Source: Tepidibacter hydrothermalis
GTDB lineage: Bacteria; Bacillota; Clostridia; Peptostreptococcales; Peptostreptococcaceae
Direction of reading: 5' to 3'
NCBI RefSeq assembly: GCF_029542625.1
Contig: NZ_CP120733.1
Span: forward strand, 1,922,001-1,986,000
DNA: 64,000 nucleotides
In this document: in pieces, positions 28,999 to 37,153 of the stretch
Numbering within the stretch: the stretch's first letter is position 1
Layout: the number at the start of each line of letters is the position of its first letter
Program-made: the position numbers and the translations under genes
Notes under the pieces: model-generated
Told to the model about the DNA's origin: nothing
Seen by the model: the letters and a program-made list of their open reading frames with translations, nothing else
Databases searched by the model: none

Positions 28999-29662
28999 TT
29001 CCCCACACCACCTTCAAATATTTTGGATTCTTAGGATCTATTTCTATTTTTTCTCTAATTCTTCTTATATGGACAGTAACTGTATCAGCATTGTATGCAG
29101 GTTCTTCCCATACTTTTTCATATATTTCTTGTATTGAGAATACCTTATTTGCATTACTCATAAGCAGGTGAAGTATCTTGTATTCAAGAGGTGTTGTCTT
29201 TACACATTCACCATCTACAGATACTTCTTTACTGTCATCATTTAACTCTATACTTCCTATTGTTATTACATTTTCTTTTTTTGAAATTGTTGTAGAATAA
29301 CTCATATACCTTCTTATATTTGAATTAACTCTCGCTATTAATTCGAGAGGATTAAACGGTTTTGTTACATAATCATCTGCTCCTATGTTAAGTCCCAGTA
29401 TTTTATCCATATCCTCTGATTTTGCAGATAGCATTATAATTGGGACAGTGCTTTTTTGCCTTATTCTCATAGTTGCATCCGCCCCATCAAGTATAGGCAT
29501 CATAATGTCCATAATTATTAGGTGTATATCTTCTCTATCAAATATCTCTAAAGCTTCCTTCCCATTATACCCCTTAAATACTTTATAATTTTGATTAGTT
29601 AAATAAATTTCTATAGCATCTGTTATTTCTCTCTCATCATCGACAACAAGTATATTATACAT
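28973..29662 (-). CDS. OmpR/VanR-type response regulator
   Basis: 229-aa regulator with a receiver domain (DDE at residues 9-11, phosphoacceptor Asp in LIIMDIMMP near residue 53, Lys in DDYVTKPF) and a C-terminal winged helix DNA-binding domain (SNANKVFSIQEI and TVTVHIRRIREKIE). It pairs with the histidine kinase whose start overlaps its 3' end. The ATG at 29662 opens the operon after GGGGGAAACAA. Confidence 0.92.
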   Translation of the reverse strand: MYNILVVDDEREITDAIEIYLTNQNYKVFKGYNGKEALEIFDREDIHLIIMDIMMPILDGADATMRIRQKSTVPIIMLSAKSEDMDKILGLNIGADDYVTKPFNPLELIARVNSNIRRYMSYSTTISKKENVITIGSIELNDDSKEVSVDGECVKTTPLEYKILHLLMSNANKVFSIQEIYEKVWEEPAYNADTVTVHIRRIREKIEIDPKNPKYLKVVWGIGYKFEKQ

Positions 29663-29766
29663 TTGTTTCCCCCTATATTTTTTAAGATATCTTATAAAAA
29701 CATAATAACATATACTTTCTAAGATTTTACTATTATAATTCTTACAAATTTCTTAAGATATAATAA

Positions 29767-29805
29767 AAAAACAGGAAACCGACTAAAATGTCTGTTTCCT
29801 GTTTT
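29767..29805 (-). terminator. Intrinsic terminator after the SNF2 helicase
   Basis: AAAACAGGAAAC pairs with GTTTCCTGTTTT, followed by a T run in the minus direction, about 35 bases after the stop codon. Confidence 0.82.
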
Positions 29806-29839
29806 CTATTATATTACTATACCCGTTAGAAACGCTGCT

Positions 29840-32800
29840 TTAGTTTAAATCAAAAATATATTTTATTTCTTCTTCAGTTAATTTTGAAATTATAGTTTCT
29901 CCAGGCTTAATTATAGAGTCAATTAATTTCTTTTTCTTTTGCTTAAGTTCATAAATTTTTTCTTCGATTGTATCTTTAGTTATTAGCTTCATAACATGAA
30001 CAGAGTTCTTTTGTCCAATTCTATAAGCTCTATCAGACGCTTGATCTTCAACTGCAGGATTCCACCAAGGATCAAAATGAATAACTGTATCCGCTCCAGT
30101 TAAATTAAGACCTGTTCCTCCAGCTTTTAATGAAATAAGAAATACTTTCCCTTCTCCTTCATTAAAGCTCTTAACTAAGCTTCCTCTTTCTTTCATATTA
30201 GTTGAACCATCAAGATATTTATACTCAATACTATTTTCATCTAACATATTCTTTATTATATTTAACATAGATGTAAATTGGGAAAATATCAAAATTCTAT
30301 GTCCACTATATATATTTTCTTTTACAAGTTCTTCTAATAATAAAAGTTTTCCACTATCCCCTTCATAATTTTCAATAAACATTGACGGATGTGCACAAAT
30401 CTGTCTTAGTCTTGTTATTCCTGAAAGTATCTTAATATGACTTTTCCCAATACCTTTTGTATTTATCTCCTCTTCAATTTCTCCTTTTATTTTATTTAAA
30501 TATGCTAAATAGATTTTCTTTTGATCATCTGTAAGCTGAGAAATAATTTTACTTTCAATTTTGTCTGGAAGTTCATTTAGAACCTCCTTTTTCAACCTTC
30601 TCAGTATAAATGGTTTTATATATCTTCTCAATTCTTTTAAAGCTTTTTTATCCTGTTCCTTAACTATTGGTCTTTCAAATATTTTAGTAAATTTAGTATG
30701 AGATAATAGTAATCCGGGCATTATAAAGTCAAAAATTGACCAAAGCTCAGTCAAAGAATTTTCAATCGGCGTTCCTGTAAGAGCAAAATAACTTTGAGCT
30801 TGTATTTCTTTAACACTTTTTGCATTTTGAGATGAAGGATTTTTTATATACTGTGCTTCATCTAATATGCAAAATCTAAAAAACAAATCCTTATATAAAT
30901 CTATATCTCTTCTAATAAGGGGATACGATGTAATCACAACATCATATTCCGCTATATTATTTATCAATTTTTTTCTTTCTTCTTTACTTCCTGATATAAT
31001 AACAGTTTTTAAATTCGGAGTAAATTTTTCAATTTCAGATAACCAATTATACGCAAGTGAAGTTGGAGCAATTATAAGTGAAGGACTACTTCCATTTTTA
31101 AGTTTCTCAGAAAGTAAAAATGTTAAAACTTGAATTGTTTTTCCAAGCCCCATATCGTCAGCTAAAATTCCTCCAAATCCATATCTATATAAAGTTTTTA
31201 GCCATTTAAAACCAAATTTTTGATATTCCCTTAAAATATTATTCATATTTTCTGGAATATCATATTCAATGTCCTCAGGCTCTCTTATATTTTGAACTAA
31301 TTCTTTGAATTGAAGATTTCTTTTTATAGATTTCATATTAGATTCTTTTAAATATTCATCAATATATAAAGCTTTGAATTTAGGAATATTTATATCTTCT
31401 TTTCCTAAATCCTTTAAATCTAAATATTCAACTAACCTTCCTAAATTATTTAATTCATCAGTATCAAGAGGTAAAAAGGAACCATTTTTCAATTTATAAT
31501 ATTTTTTCTTTTCCTTAATTAAATTGAATATATTATTTAATTCTGACTTAGTTATTCCTTCTATTTCAAATTTAAATTCTAATAAATTATTTTCAGTTTT
31601 TAACTTCACGCCTCCTGAAAATGAAGAAACTTCATTTATTTTTATAGTTTTAAAACTTTCTGAATAATATATTTGAGCTCTATCTTTTATTAAATAAATC
31701 TTATTATATATGAAATCAAATATCTTATCATCATCATCTAAATATATATATTTATTGCTTACTTTGAATTCTAAGTCTTCAAAATGAGAAAGTATTTCAG
31801 TTTCTTTTTCTATATCCCTTAAAATTATTCTATCATCTTTTCTATTGTCTTCATTTTCAAATTTAAAAGGATCTATTGTAATATCTCCATATACGAACTT
31901 TATATCAGCACTAATACCTTCTTCTATTTTATTTAAATATATATTTGATTTTAACCCAGGATTGTATATACTGTCTTCTACCATCTCATTGACTTTAACA
32001 CTTCCTATATTTTTAATTGTCGGATAGACATGTGAAATAAATCTTTCACTATGTTTTTTAGGAATCTTAATAACATTTTTATTTTCATTACCTAACATAT
32101 CATAAAATGGCTTTATATTTTTCCTTTGATATTCTGATATTTTATGAATTTTATCATTAAAAAATATATATTCTCTATCCTTTACAAGAGGTATTACATT
32201 CTTTCCTGTGTTTATTTCTAATTTCAAATCATTCTTTTCTTTCGTTAATGAAAAATTTATATTTAAGTCTTGATTAACTATTTTCATATTATTATATTTC
32301 ACATCATTAATATTGGCATTAAACGGTACTTGCTTAACTATTTCAAAAAATTTCTTAATTATACTTTGAGGAAGATATACTTTTTTTCCTTTAAAAAGAC
32401 TTGTATTATTAAAAGAAAATGATACTTCATCTAATGCTTTTTCTGTATCATAAATTTCTCTTAATAAATCTATAATAAGCTTATCTTCATCCTTAAAATA
32501 GTGTATATTAGGATCAAAAGTAAAATTTTTACCAAAATTTAGTGCTTCTTCATTTATAATAGATTCTATAAATTGCTTTATATTTTTGACCACATATAAT
32601 CTTTTATCTCCTACTTTCAAACTCAAATAAGTATCATTTAAGAATCCATGTTTTCCATGGATAAATTCATAATCTATCTCAAGATTTAGTAAAACCTTGT
32701 TATAACTCTCTTTATAAGTAAAAAAATCTAATACATCCTGTGTTATATATTCTTCTTTTAAATCTATAAATTGATTTTTATTATTCATTTCATAAATTTT

Positions 32801-33070
32801 AAATAGTGTTGCTACTATATGTTTACAATAACCACTATATTCGTAATATGCCGGACATTCACAAGTAGCATAATCAAGATGTCCATTTTTATTAAATTTA
32901 ATTTCAACATCATATTTATATTTACCTACAACAATAGAGTTAAATCCATAAGTTCTTTTATTAAAATTTATTGTATTAACTTTGCCTTCATTGTAATATT
33001 TTTTCCCTTTGTTTACTGTAGACTCGTTTGAAGAAATATTATAAATATCCTTTAATGTTAAATTTAGCAT
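29840..33070 (-). CDS. SWIM zinc-finger SNF2-family helicase
   Basis: 1076-aa SNF2-type ATP-dependent DNA translocase. A SWIM zinc finger lies near residues 73-88 (CECPAYYEYSGYCKH, pattern CxC...CxH). The middle region is a large unassigned domain. The helicase core starts near residue 620: ADDMGLGKT, LDEAQYIKN, LTGTPIENS, then GGTGLNLTGA and SDRAYRIGQ in the second lobe. Bacterial members are linked to DNA repair or transcription (RapA-like), but their role is poorly defined. The ATG at 33070 follows AGAGGTG. It is the last host gene before the prophage. Confidence 0.93.
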   Translation of the reverse strand: MLNLTLKDIYNISSNESTVNKGKKYYNEGKVNTINFNKRTYGFNSIVVGKYKYDVEIKFNKNGHLDYATCECPAYYEYSGYCKHIVATLFKIYEMNNKNQFIDLKEEYITQDVLDFFTYKESYNKVLLNLEIDYEFIHGKHGFLNDTYLSLKVGDKRLYVVKNIKQFIESIINEEALNFGKNFTFDPNIHYFKDEDKLIIDLLREIYDTEKALDEVSFSFNNTSLFKGKKVYLPQSIIKKFFEIVKQVPFNANINDVKYNNMKIVNQDLNINFSLTKEKNDLKLEINTGKNVIPLVKDREYIFFNDKIHKISEYQRKNIKPFYDMLGNENKNVIKIPKKHSERFISHVYPTIKNIGSVKVNEMVEDSIYNPGLKSNIYLNKIEEGISADIKFVYGDITIDPFKFENEDNRKDDRIILRDIEKETEILSHFEDLEFKVSNKYIYLDDDDKIFDFIYNKIYLIKDRAQIYYSESFKTIKINEVSSFSGGVKLKTENNLLEFKFEIEGITKSELNNIFNLIKEKKKYYKLKNGSFLPLDTDELNNLGRLVEYLDLKDLGKEDINIPKFKALYIDEYLKESNMKSIKRNLQFKELVQNIREPEDIEYDIPENMNNILREYQKFGFKWLKTLYRYGFGGILADDMGLGKTIQVLTFLLSEKLKNGSSPSLIIAPTSLAYNWLSEIEKFTPNLKTVIISGSKEERKKLINNIAEYDVVITSYPLIRRDIDLYKDLFFRFCILDEAQYIKNPSSQNAKSVKEIQAQSYFALTGTPIENSLTELWSIFDFIMPGLLLSHTKFTKIFERPIVKEQDKKALKELRRYIKPFILRRLKKEVLNELPDKIESKIISQLTDDQKKIYLAYLNKIKGEIEEEINTKGIGKSHIKILSGITRLRQICAHPSMFIENYEGDSGKLLLLEELVKENIYSGHRILIFSQFTSMLNIIKNMLDENSIEYKYLDGSTNMKERGSLVKSFNEGEGKVFLISLKAGGTGLNLTGADTVIHFDPWWNPAVEDQASDRAYRIGQKNSVHVMKLITKDTIEEKIYELKQKKKKLIDSIIKPGETIISKLTEEEIKYIFDLN

Positions 33071-33263
33071 GTTTCACCTCTATTCCATTAAACTTTCTAA
33101 GTTCACTTTTTAATACATATAAGTATTCAATATTTTATTATATCATGATTTTGTTCAATTTATCAATGTACAAAATGTAGATAGTTCAACGGTTTGTTCA
33201 AAGTTAGTGAATCGTGATTTCAGTGCAAAATCATACACATTAGTAACACGATAGTAACAAGAT

Positions 33264-34574
33264 TTATTGTACCATTTTCTGATGGTAGTTATAAAGCATA
33301 GTCCAAATTTCTTCCCTTGTAACATTTTCTTTTGGTCTTGTACCATCAGAAATTTCATTTTCAGTTACAAATTTATGTGCTTCTTTTGCCCAATCAGAAA
33401 GGTCAATTTCATTTGATTTATCTACAACAACTTTTTCCAGTTCATTGTACATATTGACAATAAAATGACCATAGGTGTCTTTTGCTGCTTTTGCTTCTTG
33501 CAATGATGAATATTTTGATTTACTATATCCAGGATATGCCCATCTTCCACCAAGGTCTTCAAAGTTAGGTGCTATTCCTCTTGTCACAAGTTTGAACCTT
33601 GGATCAATACATTCATTCACAAGTGGTTCTTTTGATCCATAAGCTTTCAAATGTTGAATGCTTGCTCTAACACCAAGTTGTGGTGTATCAAACCAAGCAC
33701 CTTTTCCAACTGCTGAATTATTAGTTGCACCAATTCCACCAAAATTGTTTTGTTCAGGAAGAACCAGTCCACCGAACTTGAAAAATCCTGTTTCATGGCA
33801 AGCTTGACAGAAAGCAACATCACCACGAACACCTTCAACTTTGGATTCAGAAATCCACAACTTACAAAATTCTGTTACCGATACATTTAATTTTGGACTT
33901 GGATTCTTTGAAAGTAAAAACTTTTCAAGTTGTGCAGCACTATATTGTGTTTCACCAATTATTGAAGTTCCAACTTCAATAATTGGTTCTTCTGCAATAT
34001 ACTTCACACCAAAATAATCACAAATGCCTTTTGCATGTTCAATTGCAACTTCCTTTTGAAAGTCCACATTTAACATCAACATTGCTTCACGTTTGTTGTC
34101 CATAAATCCGTTTTCTGAAAGAATTGCAACCATCTTTGTTTCTCTCAACACATGGAAGTTGTTTTCTTTTATGCCCCTGTCCTTTTGTGATGTACCCATA
34201 ATCAAATACTTATGTACACATTCAGCAAGTTTTCTTCCTTCTTTTGAACCAGGGTAAATGTGAACTGATAACCCTTCGGGATCATAGTCATTAAACTTTC
34301 CATCAAAAGCATTGTAATGAATTGAAATAAAAGCATCTGCACCTTTTGAATTTGCAAGATCAGTTCTTGACTTTAAGGATGTATCAGCATCAGTTGGTGC
34401 AACAAGTAATGTATTAAATCCACATCTTTTCAATTCCTGATCAAGATATATAACAACTTCACGATTGAATTCATTTTCATGAATAACCCTTCCACTCAAT
34501 TCAGGAATGGAAGGGGTTCTTTTTCCTGCTGTTTGCATTCCATGACCATCATCCAAAGCAATTAATTTTGACAT
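33264..34574 (-). CDS. Endolysin: amidase_3 plus glucosaminidase-like domain and SLH-like tail
   Basis: 436-aa lytic enzyme. Residues 1-190 form an N-acetylmuramoyl-L-alanine amidase (LDDGHG zinc histidine, SIHYNA, SENGFM with the catalytic glutamate). Residues 205-375 match a glucosaminidase-type domain (CQACHETGFFKFGG and NNFGGIGA). The last 45 residues resemble one surface-layer homology motif (AHKFVTENEISDG...VTREEIW). Two cutting activities plus a wall anchor fit phage release from a clostridial wall. Its ATG overlaps the stop of the holin gene by one base. Confidence 0.9.
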   Translation of the reverse strand: MSKLIALDDGHGMQTAGKRTPSIPELSGRVIHENEFNREVVIYLDQELKRCGFNTLLVAPTDADTSLKSRTDLANSKGADAFISIHYNAFDGKFNDYDPEGLSVHIYPGSKEGRKLAECVHKYLIMGTSQKDRGIKENNFHVLRETKMVAILSENGFMDNKREAMLMLNVDFQKEVAIEHAKGICDYFGVKYIAEEPIIEVGTSIIGETQYSAAQLEKFLLSKNPSPKLNVSVTEFCKLWISESKVEGVRGDVAFCQACHETGFFKFGGLVLPEQNNFGGIGATNNSAVGKGAWFDTPQLGVRASIQHLKAYGSKEPLVNECIDPRFKLVTRGIAPNFEDLGGRWAYPGYSKSKYSSLQEAKAAKDTYGHFIVNMYNELEKVVVDKSNEIDLSDWAKEAHKFVTENEISDGTRPKENVTREEIWTMLYNYHQKMVQ

Positions 34575-34765
34575 TATTTTTCACCATCTTTCGGTTTAGT
34601 ATTCTGATAACTAAAAAAAGATTGAAACACTAATGTAAGAAGAATCATAGTGTTATCAACCCCAAGTTCACCACGAATTGCTAGTATAGCAAATATGACT
34701 GCTGAAATAATTGAAATGATGCTTTTCACATCAATTAATTTTGCTATTCGTTTCAAAATTTCCAT
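34574..34765 (-). CDS. Phage holin
   Basis: 63-aa protein with two hydrophobic segments (about residues 15-32 and 39-53) and a charged C-terminus, as in the phi-LC3/SPP1-type holins. It should form membrane lesions that release the endolysin, which is encoded directly downstream with a one-base overlap. The ATG at 34765 follows AAAGGTGG. Confidence 0.82.
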   Translation of the reverse strand: MEILKRIAKLIDVKSIISIISAVIFAILAIRGELGVDNTMILLTLVFQSFFSYQNTKPKDGEK

Positions 34766-34785
34766 TTAATATTCCACCTTTCAAA

Positions 34786-35091
34786 TTAATCCATTTCGCC
34801 CCTTGCATGTTTTTCCATAGTATCAAGTCTTTTGTGTGCTTGCTTTGCACTTTCTTCAACCTTGATAATTCTTTCCCTTGATTCCTTTTGTTCATTTTTT
34901 ACGTTATTCATTTCTGATTTAATTTCAGTTATACCAGTACCGATATTTTCAAGCTTTACAATAACAGTTGTAAGCTGTGAAGCATCAGCCTTAGTGTCAT
35001 TTTTTTCATTTCTTTTGACATTTGATAATCCTGACCAAATACCAAATCCAACTGATAAAGCTGAAATTACAAGTGCCACTTCAACAGTCAT
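34786..35091 (-). CDS. XhlA/hemolysin-like small membrane protein
   Basis: About 101 aa with one N-terminal membrane segment (TVEVALVISALSVGFGI) followed by a long coiled coil with charged heptads. This layout matches XhlA-like proteins encoded next to holins and helping lysis. ATG at 35091 is preferred, with AAAGGGGTG about 10 bases upstream. Confidence 0.7.
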   Translation of the reverse strand: MTVEVALVISALSVGFGIWSGLSNVKRNEKNDTKADASQLTTVIVKLENIGTGITEIKSEMNNVKNEQKESRERIIKVEESAKQAHKRLDTMEKHARGEMD

Positions 35092-35127
35092 CAGATACAT
35101 CACCCCTTTTCCATCTTGAAGAATAGT

Positions 35128-35172
35128 AAAACCCCTATGTAGAAACTCATATAAGCTTCATATAGGGGTTTT
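35128..35172. terminator. Bidirectional terminator between tail and lysis genes
   Basis: AAAACCCCTAT pairs with ATAGGGGTTTT; T runs occur on both sides. It separates the small tail genes from the lysis cassette, suggesting separate or read-through expression of lysis. Confidence 0.85.
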
Positions 35173-35217
35173 AATTATGTTTTAGTGTATTTGTTCATTG
35201 AAAATATTTCACCTTGT

Positions 35218-35346
35218 TTATTCTTCAATTAGATGGGAACAGTCAAGGTCAATCAAAACTTGTCTTACTTGATCTTTGATTCTTTCAGGTACTTCTGTAA
35301 AAGTTTTTACACCTTTTACAATCAAAGTTGCATAAATCACTGCCAT
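35218..35346 (-). CDS. CD1375-like small phage protein, copy 2
   Basis: 42-aa protein beginning MAVIYATLIVKGVKTF. The ATG at 35346 follows AAAGGATG. It is a paralogue of the 37-aa protein encoded just upstream (35384-35497), sharing IYAxLIxKGxKT and a VPExI core. I recall such short proteins next to tail fibre genes in clostridial phages as the CD1375 family; their function is unknown. A longer reading from 35451 was rejected because it overlaps the upstream gene and lacks a ribosome site. Confidence 0.7.
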   Translation of the reverse strand: MAVIYATLIVKGVKTFTEVPERIKDQVRQVLIDLDCSHLIEE

Positions 35347-35383
35347 ATCTTTCACATCCTTTCTGAATAAAAATAATAAAAAC

Positions 35384-35497
35384 CTAAGCATTAGAATCAG
35401 CATCCAATATTGCTTGAACTTCTGACCTGATTTTTTCAGGAACATCATCAATGGTTTTTAATCCTTTACGAATTAGATCAGCATAAATCTTTGCCAT
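35384..35497 (-). CDS. CD1375-like small phage protein, copy 1
   Basis: 37-aa ORF starting MAKIYADLIRKGLKTI, read from the ATG at 35497 to a TAG at 35384. It directly abuts the stop codon of the 89-aa gene upstream. It matches the next gene in sequence, so the pair is a tandem duplication. A role near the baseplate or fibre is suggested only by position. Confidence 0.65.
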   Translation of the reverse strand: MAKIYADLIRKGLKTIDDVPEKIRSEVQAILDADSNA

Positions 35498-35767
35498 TTA
35501 GACCACCATCCCTTCATAGATTTCAACCAAAGCAAGTTGTGTATCAGTCAACTGTGATTCTAAGCTTGCGTTCTTTTCTGATAAAATTTTAATGTATTCA
35601 TCTTTTTCATACTGTATTTCGTGACATTTCCAAAGGTTTTCAGTAGGATTTCCTTGATTATCTTCAAATACTTGTTCAATTTCACTGTGAACATAAACTG
35701 TGTCTTTACCAATAATTAATGGAACAGCTTGTGTTGTGCTACAATTGATAATTCCCATATCTTTCAT
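35498..35767 (-). CDS. Small phage protein with coiled-coil C-terminus, 89 aa
   Basis: Not recognised. The first half is mixed beta-like sequence, the second half (from about residue 50) has coiled-coil heptads (EYIKILSEKNASLESQLTD). The ATG at 35767 follows AAAGGAAGG and abuts the RT stop codon, so it is in the DGR/tail operon. It is not similar in composition to Avd, the four-helix DGR accessory protein, although a helical second half is noted. Confidence 0.65.
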   Translation of the reverse strand: MKDMGIINCSTTQAVPLIIGKDTVYVHSEIEQVFEDNQGNPTENLWKCHEIQYEKDEYIKILSEKNASLESQLTDTQLALVEIYEGMVV

Positions 35768-36826
35768 TTAAGCAACCTTCCTTTCTTTTATAACTTGATT
35801 GTAATATCTATCTAATGCAGGTTGAATTGGTTCAACATACTTTTTTCTAAGTCTATAAGAATCACACCATTTCAACCATCCATCATAAGAGTTAGCAGAA
35901 CACCATTCAGAATAATTTATCATCTTGTTAGATTCCATTTTCTTTCTGATATTCATCATTTTCTTCTTGAACTTTTTACAAGTTGATTTTCTTAAAAGTT
36001 TATAACCGTAAAAATGTCTAAAACCAACAAAATCAACACCTCTTATTGCAGTAGGGAACACCTGCCAATTTGGTTTTATTTTTAATTTTAAATGTTCACT
36101 TAAATAATCATCCATTTTTCTTTTTAACCAATGTAAATATGAATTTGAGTAATGAAAAATAACCATGTCATCCATATATCTAATTACATATTTCACACCC
36201 ATTTTTTCTTTTAACCAATGATCAAAATAAGAAATATAGAAGTTAGCAAGAAACTGTGAAAGGTATGATCCAATAGGAACACCCTTTTCACCAGGTGTTG
36301 AATCAACAATTTTATCTAACAATTCAAGAAGATCTTTATCTTTGAATTTCCTTCTAAGTAGCTTCTTTAAAATTTTATGATTTAGATTAGGATAAAACTT
36401 ACTAATATCAATTTTTAAACAGTAAGTAGTGTTAAACTTATCCTTCATATACTTTGTAGTTAATTCAGAAGCTTTCCTGATTCCTCTGTTCTTAATGGAC
36501 GCACAAGTATGTGAACAAAATGTTTTCATGAAAATATCTTCTACTTGTAGCATTATTGCCCATTGAATAATTCTGTCAGGGAAATAAGGAAGCTTGCAAA
36601 GTTCTCTTTCTTTTCCTTTATCATTAATGATTGAAACCGTATATTCACTTACTTTATAAGTCTTATTTTTTAACATATCTTGAATCTGTGAAAGATAATA
36701 TTCTTCATTGGAATCAACCATTTTTACTTCTTTGTAATACAATTTATCTTTTCTTGCATTTTTATGGGCAAGTTTTAGATTGTCCATGTCATAGATTTTG
36801 CTGTATAAATTTCCGTATCTTTTCAT
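35768..36826 (-). CDS. DGR-type reverse transcriptase
   Basis: 352-aa reverse transcriptase that would copy the template repeat (TR) RNA into mutated cDNA. Palm motifs: DISKFYPN (residues 140-147, first catalytic Asp), IGSYLSQ (185-191, matching the IGxxxSQ block characteristic of DGR enzymes rather than the SP of most group II intron RTs) and YMDD (217-220). No maturase or endonuclease domain follows. The ATG at 36826 has AAGGGGTG upstream. It lies 137 bases after the TR and downstream of the target gene on the same strand, the standard DGR order. Confidence 0.94.
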   Translation of the reverse strand: MKRYGNLYSKIYDMDNLKLAHKNARKDKLYYKEVKMVDSNEEYYLSQIQDMLKNKTYKVSEYTVSIINDKGKERELCKLPYFPDRIIQWAIMLQVEDIFMKTFCSHTCASIKNRGIRKASELTTKYMKDKFNTTYCLKIDISKFYPNLNHKILKKLLRRKFKDKDLLELLDKIVDSTPGEKGVPIGSYLSQFLANFYISYFDHWLKEKMGVKYVIRYMDDMVIFHYSNSYLHWLKRKMDDYLSEHLKLKIKPNWQVFPTAIRGVDFVGFRHFYGYKLLRKSTCKKFKKKMMNIRKKMESNKMINYSEWCSANSYDGWLKWCDSYRLRKKYVEPIQPALDRYYNQVIKERKVA

Positions 36827-36915
36827 ATGACACCCCTTGATGTTTTCAATTTCTGAATCTTCATCTTTTGATTACCAATACAGATTTGAAGTTTTCTATG
36901 TTTTGGCAAGTGCCA

Positions 36916-37143
36916 GGGCAGTGAAGAACACCTTCAATTTTAATTTTTATAAGTGAAAACAATAAGTGAGCAGTGATATTGGTATTAGAATTAGAAGTAG
37001 CATTATTCACATGAAGTTGAAAAGTACCAGTATTAGAAGTATTACTCCAATTACTACTGAAATAAGTAACACAACTATCATACAAATTAGTATAATTTTC
37101 TTATGTGTTTTTTAGTGTAATGCAATATCACTTTTCACTGCCC
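36916..37143 (-). ncRNA. Predicted DGR template RNA bounded by a 10-bp inverted repeat
   Basis: The region between the fibre stop and the RT start contains the template repeat. GGGCAGTGAA at 36916-36925 is the exact inverse complement of TTCACTGCCC at 37134-37143, so a transcript could close the TR in a long-range stem. A small TGGC/GCCA hairpin lies just 3' of it. The real RNA ends cannot be read from sequence. Confidence 0.6.
36963..37099 (-). repeat. DGR template repeat (TR)
   Basis: 137 bp, non-coding, aligned without gaps to VR 37166-37302 with a constant offset of 203. By hand alignment all 31 mismatches are at adenines of the minus (coding) strand: 31 of 44 adenines differ and none of the 93 other positions. 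Identity breaks at non-adenine positions at both ends (36962 and 37100), which sets the limits. Confidence 0.94.
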
Positions 37144-37153
37144 ATGTAATAAA

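Noticed and set aside
33071-33263. tRNA or att site at the prophage left border
   Set aside because: No tRNA fold was seen, and an att repeat cannot be shown without the right end of the prophage.
33155-33358. 67-aa ORF at the prophage edge
   Set aside because: It overlaps the endolysin gene in another frame and lacks a ribosome binding site.
35347-35451. N-terminal extension of the 42-aa CD1375-like protein
   Set aside because: It overlaps the 37-aa gene in another frame and has no start signal.
35768-36826. Group II intron or retron reverse transcriptase
   Set aside because: No maturase domain or intron RNA ends are present, and the TR/VR pair with IGxxxSQ motif fits a DGR instead.
36861-37085. 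ORF of 74 aa over the DGR template
   Set aside because: It is an accidental reading of the TR, similar to the fibre C-terminus because TR and VR are homologous; there is no ribosome binding site.
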